A stretch of DNA of 64,000 nucleotides. Origin: Curvibacter gracilis ATCC BAA-807. Lineage in GTDB: Bacteria; Pseudomonadota; Gammaproteobacteria; Burkholderiales; Burkholderiaceae_C. The notes under the pieces were generated by a model that made no database searches, was not told the origin of the DNA, and saw nothing but the letters and a program-made list of their open reading frames with translations. The position numbers and the translations under genes were made by a program. The stretch is taken from positions 1 to 64,000 of the forward strand of contig NZ_JADZ01000016.1 in the NCBI RefSeq assembly GCF_000518645.1, read 5' to 3'. Positions 1-7,634 of this stretch are shown piece after piece. The stretch's first letter is position 1, and each line of letters starts with the position of its first letter.

Positions 1-67
1 ATGAGGTTGCCCTCGAATTTCGGAGTTCATAGCTCAGCCCGGAGAATGCCGGGAAAGGACAGAAGAG

Positions 68-403
68 ATGAACGCTGGAGTGATGAGCAGAGCCAAGTAC
101 ACCTTGGAGTTCAAGCAAGAAGCTGTCAGGCAAGTCAAGGCCGGACGACCAGCCTCCGTGGTGGCAAAGACCTTGGGCATGCCCAGCGCTAGCTTGACCA
201 ACTGGGTTCGGGCAGACGCAAAGGGGCAGCTTGGGGTATCGGCAGATGGCAAGCCCGCAGCAGTGGTGAGCCCTGAACAGGCAGAGATTGCCCGACTGAA
301 GGCAGAAGTTGCACGCCTGAAGATGGAGCGAGATATTGCAAAAAAAGCGGCGGCGTACTTTGCACAGGATGTGCTGCAAAGTACGCCTGGATTCAATCGA
401 TGA
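68..403 (+). CDS. IS3-family transposase OrfA
   Basis: This 111-residue protein is the DNA-binding half of an IS3 transposase. The N-terminal half (about residues 8-50) reads as a helix-turn-helix of the transposase_8 type, with YTLEFKQEAVRQV and a second helix ending LTNWVRAD. Residues 70-98 form a leucine-zipper-like coiled coil (IARLKAEVARLKMERDIAKK) that would mediate multimerisation. The stop codon overlaps the orfB start by 4 bases (ATGA). An A7G run at 340-347 allows a -1 frameshift into the orfB frame, which is open across the junction, so an OrfAB fusion transposase is expected as in other IS3 elements. An in-frame ATG at codon 6 is an alternative start. Confidence 0.92.
   Translation: MNAGVMSRAKYTLEFKQEAVRQVKAGRPASVVAKTLGMPSASLTNWVRADAKGQLGVSADGKPAAVVSPEQAEIARLKAEVARLKMERDIAKKAAAYFAQDVLQSTPGFNR
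340..347 (+). other. Probable -1 programmed frameshift site of the IS3 element
   Basis: Seven A residues followed by G lie near the end of orfA. Two AAA lysine codons of orfA fall in this run. Slipping back one base moves translation into the frame that contains orfB, and that frame has no stop between the slip site and the orfB ATG at 400. This matches the A6G frameshift windows known from IS3-family elements that make the OrfAB transposase. A downstream stimulatory structure was not analysed. Confidence 0.7.
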
Positions 404-1269
404 GGCAACGCTGGCCGATCACGCTGATGTGCGAGGTCCTGCAAGTCAGCCCCAGTGGATATTTCAGTTGGGACCGGGCTGGCAAGAGTGGCCACGATGG
501 GCCCACGCGGTTTCACAGCGACGAGGCTGTGCTCGCCCATATGCGAGCCATCCATGCCGAGGTCAAGGGTGAATATGGCTGGCCACGCATGCACAAGGAG
601 CTGTCAGTCAGGGGCATCCGAGTCGGCAAAGACCGGGTACGCAAGCTGATGCAACAACACGGCATCCGAGCTAAGACGAAGCGCAAATTCGTGGTCACCA
701 CCGATAGCAGACACCGTTTGCCGGTGGCAGCCGATTTGGTCCAGCGACAGTTCACTCCACCAGCACCCAACCAACTGTGGAGCGGCGACATCACGTATAT
801 CGCCACGGACGAGGGGTGGCTGTACCTGGCAGCAGTGCTGGACCTGCACAGTCGTCAGGTGGTGGGCTGGAGCCTGCAAACGCACATGCAAACTAGCCTG
901 GTCAAGGATGCGTTGCTGATGGCCTGTTGGCGTCGCCGACCTGCCAGGGGCCTGATCTTTCACAGCGATAGGGGCAGTCAATATTGCAGCGATGATTTCC
1001 AACGGACACTCAAGGGCCGGGGCATTGTCAGTTCAATGAGTCGCAAGGGGAATTGCTGGGATAACGCCCCTACCGAGAGCCTTTGGGGACATTTGAAAAC
1101 AGCGTGTGTTCATGGTCAAAAATTCGCGACCAGAGCTCAAGCAAGGCAGGTGATTTTGGAATGGATCGGGTTCTACAACCATTCCCGACTACATTCGACA
1201 TTGGGCTACATGAGCCCTATGCAGTACGAAAAACGCTGGTTGGCGGCGCAGCAAAAATCTGCCGCTTGA
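400..1269 (+). CDS. IS3-family transposase OrfB (DDE catalytic domain)
   Basis: The 289-residue catalytic part of the transposase. An N-terminal HTH_21-like region precedes an rve integrase core. The three acidic residues are visible: D in WSGDITYI, D in FHSDRGSQY and E in APTESLWGHLK, with the typical K seven residues after the glutamate. The C-terminus carries the usual YNxxRLHSTLGYMSP motif. Length and motif order are those of a full-length OrfB. The frame overlaps orfA by 4 bases; expression is expected mainly as an OrfAB frameshift fusion. Confidence 0.95.
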   Translation: MRQRWPITLMCEVLQVSPSGYFSWDRAGKSGHDGPTRFHSDEAVLAHMRAIHAEVKGEYGWPRMHKELSVRGIRVGKDRVRKLMQQHGIRAKTKRKFVVTTDSRHRLPVAADLVQRQFTPPAPNQLWSGDITYIATDEGWLYLAAVLDLHSRQVVGWSLQTHMQTSLVKDALLMACWRRRPARGLIFHSDRGSQYCSDDFQRTLKGRGIVSSMSRKGNCWDNAPTESLWGHLKTACVHGQKFATRAQARQVILEWIGFYNHSRLHSTLGYMSPMQYEKRWLAAQQKSAA

Positions 1270-1304
1270 AGACCGGTTATGCACTCCGATTTTCAGGGGC
1301 AACC

Positions 1305-2729
1305 TCACGACACCTTGGTTTTCAAGGCATCCATCGCGTCTTGTTGACTGAGGTGCGCTGGAGGCGCGCTTGACAATTTCAGTGCCAGTGCTTTTTTGGC
1401 GAGAGTCGCTATCTGACGCGCTCGCGGCTCTTCAGACGGATTCTGAGCAAGGCCTTTCAAGGCATCCTGTCCATATTGACCACTGCTGAAGCGCAAGAAG
1501 TTCCAGTCAAATTGGGATGGATCGAGCTTGCCTGACTGCAGCCGTTCCAGCTGGTCATTGACCGCAATTTTGCTGACATCCGCCACTGGACTGATCAATG
1601 TTGTCACGATGACGATCAAGGCGATTGCAGCGGTGATATTGGTTGCGGGAAGCGATGCCATCCATTGCGAACGCTTGAACAACGACAGGGCGTAACCTGC
1701 GGAATACACCGAGAAAAGGGTCGCCGCGACGGATGCCCAGATGCGTGAGATTGACCAGCCGTGCTGCAGGATACGTTGGGCCAGAGCCCAATCTGCGAGC
1801 AGCGCCAACGGTATCAAGGTCAACCAGGCCCAAGACAGCACCAAGGCCAGCCAGTGGGGATAGGCAGGCTTTTCACATCCGTCTTGAAATGCCGCGTTGG
1901 TGAAACAGGTGACCAACGCGCCGAACCACAACAGATAGAACGCTGCATTGTGGGTTGCGAACAGTTTTTCAGTGCCCGTGAAAGGCAGCGCCAAGACCCA
2001 TAGCAGCGCAAACGTCAGTGCCAGCGGCAGGAACCATGCGTTCACCGACAGGCTGAATTGGCGGGACGCCTTCAAAAGCTCTGCCTTTCCGAGGGCCAAA
2101 CCGATTGCTATGCCAAACCCTCCGGCGCTGAGCAAATACGCCACCGATCGCTGAGCCAGGAAATGGCGAAAACCATCCAATCCGATGCTTTCCAAAAGCC
2201 ATGCACCGGCCCAGAGCAGCATCCAGAAAATAAGCGTGAGGGCAGCAGCAGCAAGCAGCAAAATCGCATTGCGCCACGAGTGTTCGAAGAGCCGCTGGTA
2301 GTCAAACCGCCTTCGTGAGCTGTCATAGCCTGACGCGAGTGGAACCAACATGAATCCCATCACACCGGCTGCAAGCAGGTGATCCATCTGCACCGAACCG
2401 TAGACACCAGGAACCCAGGACTGGCCCGCATGAGCACCCAACAAAGTGAACACCCCACCGGTCACCAAGGCAAATGCCATTCGGTGTAAACGGTTGGCCC
2501 ACCCACCTGCGGCCAGGTACCAGGCGATTGGCACGGAGACGGTGAGGTAGAACGCAGCCCCCAACCAAGGCCCAGAGGTGCCCGGCCAGATACCGTGCTC
2601 AATGGCACGCTGCAATGACCACAGCACGGCCCCTTGAAGCAGGCCCACCAAGCCGTATACCCAGACCTTCAGGCTCCTGCTCCTGTGCGCTGGTTGTGGC
2701 ATGACAGCGCCTTGTTCGTTCTCTGGCAT
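1305..2729 (-). pseudogene. DUF4153-type membrane protein, 3' end removed by IS insertion
   Basis: The remaining 474 residues contain about ten hydrophobic segments and then a soluble stretch (from about 395) reading DVSKIAVNDQLERLQSGK and DPSQFDWNFLRF, which resembles the C-terminal part of DUF4153 inner-membrane proteins. Function is not known. The TGA that ends the frame is the terminal three bases of the IS right end, so the original C-terminus has been lost and should continue left of the IS, outside the window. Family members are commonly longer. The ATG at 2729 has a GGGGAG ribosome site a few bases upstream. The product may still be made but is probably non-functional. Confidence 0.75.
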
Positions 2730-2895
2730 CTTCGCTCCCCTTTTTTGAGGGATCTTATGTGATCCGTCTCAACCCATCGCCACTCAGCACGCACTCGAAA
2801 CGCGGCCTCACCGCTACCGAGACCGATGCCCTCCCCGCATAAGCTCAGGCGCTCCTGTTCTTGACGGCCCCAAGCCCGGATGAAACCATCGCAGC

Positions 2896-3429
2896 ATGGA
2901 TCGACTCACCCTCCGCCCCGCCCGGGCCGACGATGCCCCCGGCATTGCCGCCATTCACTGCGCCAGTTGGCGCGACACCTATTCGAATGTGCTCTCGCCC
3001 GAATTCCTCGCCGGGCCGATTGAACAGAACCGAAGCGAGCTGTGGGCCGCCCGTCTGGCGGCGCCGGATGAGGCGCGGCAGGTGCTGGTGGCCGAGTCGC
3101 CCAGCACCGGCCCGGCGGCCTTTCTGTCGGCCTACCGCGACGCCGACGCCCGATGGGGCAGCCTGATCGAGAACCTGCATGTTTCGCCGGCGCTGCGCGG
3201 CCAGAGGATAGGCGAACGCCTGATCCGCACCGCGGCCACGGCGCTGGCAGCCCAGGCCAAGGCGACCGGGGTTTACCTGTGGGTGTTCGAAGCCAACCAG
3301 GCCGGGCTGAGGTTCTATCAACGGCTGGGCGGCCAAGTCGTCGAGCGCAGCACTTCGAAATTGGCGGAAGCCCGCGGCGCAACGGTCCTTCGCGTGTTCT
3401 GGCCCTCACTGGAGGCCTTGCGGGTTTAG
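2896..3429 (+). CDS. GNAT-family N-acetyltransferase
   Basis: A 177-residue single-domain protein. It opens with the LRPARADDAPGIAAIH segment common in GNAT enzymes and has the acetyl-CoA binding motif A at about residues 92-112 (IENLHVSPALRGQRIGERL, containing R-x-x-x-x-G). The C-terminal LRFYQRLGG pattern is the usual GNAT beta6/alpha4 segment. It should transfer acetyl from acetyl-CoA to an amine, but the substrate cannot be read from sequence. It lies between two leftward genes with no operon partner. No strong ribosome site precedes the ATG. Confidence 0.85.
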   Translation: MDRLTLRPARADDAPGIAAIHCASWRDTYSNVLSPEFLAGPIEQNRSELWAARLAAPDEARQVLVAESPSTGPAAFLSAYRDADARWGSLIENLHVSPALRGQRIGERLIRTAATALAAQAKATGVYLWVFEANQAGLRFYQRLGGQVVERSTSKLAEARGATVLRVFWPSLEALRV

Positions 3430-3556
3430 CCGAGGGCTGCCCTCCCCGGAAAGCCACCCCAACTGCCCATGAGCCGGTTGGCCCAGTCGGCCCAGTCGGC
3501 ACATGGCCGGGCAATGGCCCGTGCCCTTGGCCGGCCGCCAGGTCAATACCTTTTGG

Positions 3557-4246
3557 CTAGCCGACCCAATGGGCGAACAGGGGTGCAAGCAACACCATCG
3601 AGACCCCGGTGAAGACCATGACCAGGCTGGCGACAGCACCTTCCTGGTCGCCGATCTCGTAGGCCTTGGAGGTGCCGAACCCGTGTGCTGAAGCGCCCAA
3701 CGCAGCCCCCTTGGAGACGCTTGAGCGCAGACCGAGCCAGCCCAGAAAGGCGTCACCGATGAGGAGACCGAAGATGCCCGTGACCATGACGCAGATCACG
3801 GTGAGGTTCTTGTCGCCGCCGAACGCGCCCGCAGCCGCCAAGGCAAACGGGGTTGAGACCGAACGCGGCAGGAGGCTGTGGGCCAGATCAGGCGGCAGCC
3901 CGAACAAGCGCGCCAGCAGCCAGGAACTGAACAACCCCAGGCACAGGCCGGCGCTCACCCCGACGAACAGGGTGACCGGATAGCGGCGCAGCAACGCGCG
4001 CTGCGTGTAGATGGGGTATGCGAAAGCGATGGTGGCGGGCCCCAACAGCCAGGACAGCCAGCGTGTGTCCTCGAAATAGACGGTAAACGGCGTGTGCGTG
4101 AGCTTGACCAGGATGATCAGCGCGATCGGCGTCACGACGACGGGGGAGAGCCAGAGCCGAGGGCGGCGCTGGTAAAGCCCTTTGGAGACGCCATAGATCA
4201 CGACCGTGGCGGCGAAGAACAGCAGGGCGATCAGGTGGGTGTTCAT
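3557..4246 (-). CDS. lrgB: LrgB/CidB-family membrane protein
   Basis: 229 residues with multiple hydrophobic segments and the LrgB hallmarks LLPRSVSTPFALA and GASAHGFGTSKAYEIG. LrgB works with LrgA; the family was described as holin/antiholin-like regulators of murein hydrolase activity and is also implicated in export of pyruvate or other small overflow metabolites. The chosen start (MNTHLIALL) has GAGG 5 bases upstream; a start 16 codons earlier would add a charged segment overlapping lrgA. It follows lrgA by 7 bases, so the two form an operon. Confidence 0.88.
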   Translation of the reverse strand: MNTHLIALLFFAATVVIYGVSKGLYQRRPRLWLSPVVVTPIALIILVKLTHTPFTVYFEDTRWLSWLLGPATIAFAYPIYTQRALLRRYPVTLFVGVSAGLCLGLFSSWLLARLFGLPPDLAHSLLPRSVSTPFALAAAGAFGGDKNLTVICVMVTGIFGLLIGDAFLGWLGLRSSVSKGAALGASAHGFGTSKAYEIGDQEGAVASLVMVFTGVSMVLLAPLFAHWVG

Positions 4247-4253
4247 ATCAACC

Positions 4254-4652
4254 TCAACACAACGACTTCGCCGGCCCCTGCCGACGGGATTCAAGATGAA
4301 AGACCCAGTCGACGATCAGGCCGGTGCAGGACATCACCACGAGGCTGCCGAGCAGCACGGCGGCGAGCAGGGCGAAGCCGTAGCGGGCAAACACCTGGCC
4401 GAAGTCCATGACCGAGAGCAGTGGCGGGATGAAGAACAAAGGCATCTCCGCCAACAGCCGGCGGGCGCCCGATTCGATGTGGCGATGCGCCATGAGACCG
4501 GTCATGAGCAGTGCCGTGACCACGACCAGGCCGATCACGCCCGCCGGCATCGGCCAATGTTCGAAATCAGCCAGCCGATCACCGATCAGCCACAGGCCGA
4601 CAAAGAAGAGGATCTGGACCGATTGCAGGGTGATGCGAGCGAGGAGCTTCAT
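4254..4652 (-). CDS. lrgA: LrgA/CidA-family membrane protein
   Basis: 132 residues with four predicted membrane segments. The family pattern MPAGVIGLVVV followed by LLAEMPLFFIPPLLSVM is clear. It is the holin-like partner of LrgB. It heads the lrgAB operon, with lrgB starting 7 bases after its stop. A LysR regulator is transcribed divergently 106 bases away, so control by that regulator is likely, probably through the inverted repeat at 4703-4719. The C-terminal tail is short and polar. Confidence 0.87.
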   Translation of the reverse strand: MKLLARITLQSVQILFFVGLWLIGDRLADFEHWPMPAGVIGLVVVTALLMTGLMAHRHIESGARRLLAEMPLFFIPPLLSVMDFGQVFARYGFALLAAVLLGSLVVMSCTGLIVDWVFHLESRRQGPAKSLC

Positions 4653-4702
4653 GGGCAGGAAATCAATCGAACGTCGAGGCTGCTTAGATTAGTCCGCTCA
4701 AA

Positions 4703-4719
4703 AATTCCATGCATGAATT
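4703..4719. promoter_or_regulatory. Candidate LysR operator between lrgA and its regulator
   Basis: The sequence AATTC-N7-GAATT is a perfect inverted repeat with 5-bp arms and contains the T-N11-A core typical of LysR-type binding sites. The spacer contains the palindrome ATGCAT. It sits in the 106-bp gap between the divergent lrgA and lysR genes, 40 bp before the lysR start and about 50 bp before lrgA. Promoter hexamers were not convincing on either side. Confidence 0.5.
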
Positions 4720-4758
4720 GTTATCATGATGTGCATTCCAAAACAGAATGCTTCAACC

Positions 4759-5634
4759 ATGGAACTGCGAGCCTTGCGGGCCTTTGTCGAAGTGGCCAGA
4801 AGTGGCAGCTTTACCCTGGCGGCCGAGCACCTGGCGGTCACCCAGCCGACCATCAGCAAGCTGATCGCGAGGCTGGAGGATGAGCTGGGACAGCCGCTGT
4901 TTCAGCGGCATCGGCGGCAGGCCGAGCTGACCGACGGTGGTCGGGTCGTCCTGAGCTACGCCGAGAACATGTTGGCGAATGCGGCGAACATCCATCGTGC
5001 GCTGGATGAACTGGCCGGGCTCCAAAAAGGCGATTTGCGCATTGGCATCCCCCCGCTCGGACCTCGCCTGTTCGTTCCCCTGCTCGGCGATTTCAAACTG
5101 CGTCATCCCGACATCGAGTTGAAGCTCTTCGAGGATGGTTCGCATGCGATCGTGACGGCACTGATTGATGGGCAGCTTGAGTTGGGCGGCCTCCTGGCGC
5201 CGGTCGATGAAGCCCGTTTTGAATACCGCGGGCTGGTGGATGACCGGCTGGCTTTGCTGGCACCGGCCAGCTCATGCTGGGCCAAGCGCGACGAGGTGCG
5301 CCTGGGGGAATTGGCCGAGGAGCCCTTCATCCTGTTTCCGCCCGCCTATGCCATCAATGAACGGATCGAGCAGGCCTGCCAGCAATGCGGCTTTGCGCCC
5401 GAGGTCGTGGGCCGCAGTGGCCAGATCGGCCTCATCCTCGAAATGGTGCGCTACGGCGTGGGCATCTGCCTGCTGCCGAGCTCGCAACTGGGTCCGTTGG
5501 ACTTGAGCGAGTTTTCGGTTTCCACCCTGACCGACCCGGTGATTCCTTGGCGGATCGAGCTGGCCTGGTTGCGTGGGAGCTATTTGTCTGCAGCAGCGAA
5601 GGCTTGGCTGGCGATGCTCGACAGCGCTGGGTGA
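4759..5634 (+). CDS. LysR-family transcriptional regulator, probably of lrgAB
   Basis: A 291-residue LTTR from the chosen ATG (MELRALRAF). A start 11 codons upstream exists but adds nothing typical of the family. Residues 1-60 carry the winged helix-turn-helix (SGSFTLAAEHLAVTQPTISKLIARLEDELGQPLFQR); residues about 90-290 form the periplasmic-binding-protein-like effector domain. Divergent LysR genes beside lrgAB/cidAB commonly control the pair (CidR type). It probably also represses itself. The ligand is not known. Confidence 0.87.
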   Translation: MELRALRAFVEVARSGSFTLAAEHLAVTQPTISKLIARLEDELGQPLFQRHRRQAELTDGGRVVLSYAENMLANAANIHRALDELAGLQKGDLRIGIPPLGPRLFVPLLGDFKLRHPDIELKLFEDGSHAIVTALIDGQLELGGLLAPVDEARFEYRGLVDDRLALLAPASSCWAKRDEVRLGELAEEPFILFPPAYAINERIEQACQQCGFAPEVVGRSGQIGLILEMVRYGVGICLLPSSQLGPLDLSEFSVSTLTDPVIPWRIELAWLRGSYLSAAAKAWLAMLDSAG

Positions 5635-5907
5635 ACCCGGTTCGCGTGGTGGGGCAGCGCCGCGAAGCGGGTGCGCTCAAGGGCTTGTCGTGGCACCCGA
5701 TGGGGGCCTGATCCAGATCCGGCAGGGGTTGCGGCTGCATGGCCAGCGCAGATCAGGGCGGCCGGGAACGGGTGGATTGAATGGCAGTCGACGGGGCCGC
5801 TTGGCGCCGGGTTTCAATCCCGCTACCCTTGCCTGGCTGCCGCCGCGATGGAGCTCCACCAGGGCCGCCATCGGCCGCGCTGCATGCCCCAACTGAAGGA
5901 GTTTGCC

Positions 5908-6591
5908 GTGTCTTCACAACGCCTGGCCGGGCTGCGGGTGCTGATCACCCAGGCCAATGAGTTCATGGGCCCCACCTTGTGCGAGGTGTTTGCCGAGCAG
6001 GGAGCCGTGGTGCTGGCCGATGACGGGCCCCTGACCGACCCGCAGGCACCGGCCCGGCTGGTGGCCGGGCACGGGCCCATCGATGTGCTGGTGGCCAATC
6101 TGGCGGTGCCGGCGCCCAGCACCCCGGCGCATCAGGTCAGCGAGCAGGAGTGGCGCGACACCTTTGCCGCCCTGGTCGACCCCCTGCCCCGGCTCTGCCA
6201 GGCCGTGTTGCCTGACATGATGGCGCGGCGCAGCGGCCGGATTCTGGTGATGGGCAGCGCGGCCGCCTTGCGGGGCATGAAGCGCACCTCGACCTACAGC
6301 GCCGCGCGGGGTGCGCAACTGGCCTATGTGCAGGCCTTGGGGGTGGAGGTGGCCAGCCACAACATCCAGGTGAATGCGATCGCCCAGAACCTGGTGGACA
6401 ACCCGACCTACTTTCCACCCGAGGTGCAGGCCGACCCGCGCTTTCAGGAGCGCCTGCGGCGCGAGGTGCCCCTGGGCCGCCTGGTGAGCGCGCGCGAAGA
6501 CGCCGAGTTTGCCGCCTACCTGTGCAGCGCGCCCGCGGCCTGCTTTGTGGGCCAAGTGTTCCCGGTCTGCGGCGGGTGGGTGGGGCGCTGA
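5908..6591 (+). CDS. Halohydrin dehalogenase-like protein (SDR fold)
   Basis: A 227-residue short-chain-dehydrogenase-fold protein lacking the N-terminal Gly-rich NAD(P) motif. In its place stands T14-x4-F19-x-G21. The catalytic triad is S117-x12-Y130-x3-R134, with arginine instead of the SDR lysine. These two signatures together are the published diagnostic for halohydrin dehalogenases (HheA-HheG types), which convert vicinal haloalcohols to epoxides and halide without cofactor and open epoxides with anions such as cyanide or azide. The segment DNPTYFPPEV parallels the SPYFYP halide-site loop of HheC, and VGQVFPVCGGW parallels its C-terminus. The GTG start has AAGGAG 6 bases upstream; an in-frame ATG at 5884 is less well placed. 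It stands alone, without an epoxide hydrolase or haloacid dehalogenase nearby. Confidence 0.78.
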   Translation: MSSQRLAGLRVLITQANEFMGPTLCEVFAEQGAVVLADDGPLTDPQAPARLVAGHGPIDVLVANLAVPAPSTPAHQVSEQEWRDTFAALVDPLPRLCQAVLPDMMARRSGRILVMGSAAALRGMKRTSTYSAARGAQLAYVQALGVEVASHNIQVNAIAQNLVDNPTYFPPEVQADPRFQERLRREVPLGRLVSAREDAEFAAYLCSAPAACFVGQVFPVCGGWVGR

Positions 6592-6740
6592 GCAGCGCAG
6601 TTTGAACGTGCCGAGCCCGGGCCTCAAACCCGAGCGCATTCCTCGCACTCCAGCACTGTCGATTGACCTCTCCGCAGGCCGTCCCGGATACTGAGCCTTT
6701 CATACAGCCCCCATACCGCCCACGTGCAGCCCGGAGTCTC

Positions 6741-7481
6741 ATGCGCCCGTTTCTCGTGACCCGCTGGGCCCTCTGGGCTGGCCTGGTGCTGACTTGCGGC
6801 ACCAGCCTGGCCGACCCCAGCTATTACCTGGTCACGGTCTACGACAACGAGGGCGAGACCAACCTCAGTTTCCGCTACTGGACGGTGGAGTCCAAGCACC
6901 GGCGCCAGATCGTCTGGCCCGAGGTGGGCGTGGGCTACGGCGTCACCAGCCGCTGGTACACCGAGGTGTTTGCCAGCGCGATCGGCTCGGACTTCTGGCA
7001 GACCAGGGCTGAGGCGCTTCATTGGCAGAACGACTACCTGCTGACCCAGGGGCAGTACCCGTTTGACCTGGCCCTGCACAGCAAGCTGATGTTCAACCAC
7101 GATGCCGCCGATGGCACCATGCTGCAGTGGGGGCCCGTGCTGCAGACCGAGGTGGGCAGGCTCCAGCTCAACGGCAATGTGTTTTTTGAACGGACCGTCA
7201 GAGCCGCCTCAGCGGTTCCGTCCGACATGAAATACCAGTGGCAGGCCAAGTACCACTGGCGGCCCGGACTGCAGGTGGGGCTGCAAGGCTTCGGCGAACT
7301 GGGCCCCTGGGACCAATGGCTGCCCGCTGCCCGCCAATCCCACCGCGTGGGCCCGGTGCTGACAGGCAGCCTGAGCCTGGGCCACAAAGAGTCGCTGCGC
7401 TACAGCGTGGCCTACTTGGTGGGCAAATCGTATGGGCAGCAGGGGCAGATGCTGTCGGTGAGGCTGCAGTACGCGTTCTGA
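6741..7481 (+). CDS. Exported protein of unknown function, probable outer-membrane beta-barrel
   Basis: 246 residues starting with a signal peptide (RWALWAGLVLTCGTSLA, cleavage near ADP). The mature part is rich in alternating aromatic and polar residues (YYLVTVYD, NLSFRYWTV, GYGVTSRWYTEVF) and ends in a phenylalanine after SVRLQYAF, the usual last strand of outer-membrane barrels. This suggests a porin-like or conserved surface protein; I do not recognise a named family. GGAG precedes the ATG. It follows the dehalogenase-like gene by 149 bp, so co-transcription is possible but unproven. Confidence 0.7.
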   Translation: MRPFLVTRWALWAGLVLTCGTSLADPSYYLVTVYDNEGETNLSFRYWTVESKHRRQIVWPEVGVGYGVTSRWYTEVFASAIGSDFWQTRAEALHWQNDYLLTQGQYPFDLALHSKLMFNHDAADGTMLQWGPVLQTEVGRLQLNGNVFFERTVRAASAVPSDMKYQWQAKYHWRPGLQVGLQGFGELGPWDQWLPAARQSHRVGPVLTGSLSLGHKESLRYSVAYLVGKSYGQQGQMLSVRLQYAF

Positions 7482-7542
7482 GGCGGGGCCAGGGCGCTCG
7501 GCATGGCCCCGCCTCATGCGGCAGCCTGTGAGCCAGGCAAAA

Positions 7543-7554
7543 TGATCAAGATCA
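7543..7554. promoter_or_regulatory. Small inverted repeat upstream of the lipoprotein gene
   Basis: TGATC-AA-GATCA, with perfect 5-bp arms, lies 28 bp before the larger palindrome at 7582-7597 in the same intergenic region. It could be a second operator half or chance symmetry. Nothing else supports it. Confidence 0.25.
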
Positions 7555-7581
7555 GATATTCAGTCCAGCATTGCCATTTTG

Positions 7582-7597
7582 ATTCGATGCATCGAAT
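7582..7597. promoter_or_regulatory. Perfect 16-bp palindrome, candidate operator
   Basis: ATTCGATGCATCGAAT is an uninterrupted perfect palindrome 37 bp before the ATG of the lipoprotein gene. It overlaps a weak promoter reading TTGATT (7579-7584), 17 bp, TACATC (7602-7607), so a bound dimer would cover the spacer. This A/T-rich stretch stands out from the GC-rich surroundings. The cognate regulator is not apparent in the window. Confidence 0.5.
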
Positions 7598-7634
7598 ACG
7601 ATACATCTTGTTTCAAATAGGGAGAGAGACTGAA

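Larger units (their letters stand above)
2..1307 (+). mobile_element. Complete IS3-family insertion sequence
   Basis: Both ends are visible. The left end (2-29) and the complement of the right end (1280-1307) both begin TGAGGTTGCCC and agree at 23 of 28 positions. Between them lie orfA and orfB with an A7G slippery run, the usual IS3 layout, and the 1306-bp length is normal for the family. The 3 bases after the right end are CGA; only one base (A) is available before the left end and it agrees with a 3-bp CGA target duplication. The element has landed in the 3' part of the leftward gene at 1305-2729. Both reading frames are intact, so it may still be active. The subgroup was not determined. 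Confidence 0.93.

Noticed and set aside
5635-5907. Extension of the dehalogenase-like frame upstream to 5671
   Set aside because: The extra 79 codons are Arg/Trp-rich without family similarity, and the GTG at 5908 has an ideal AAGGAG site.
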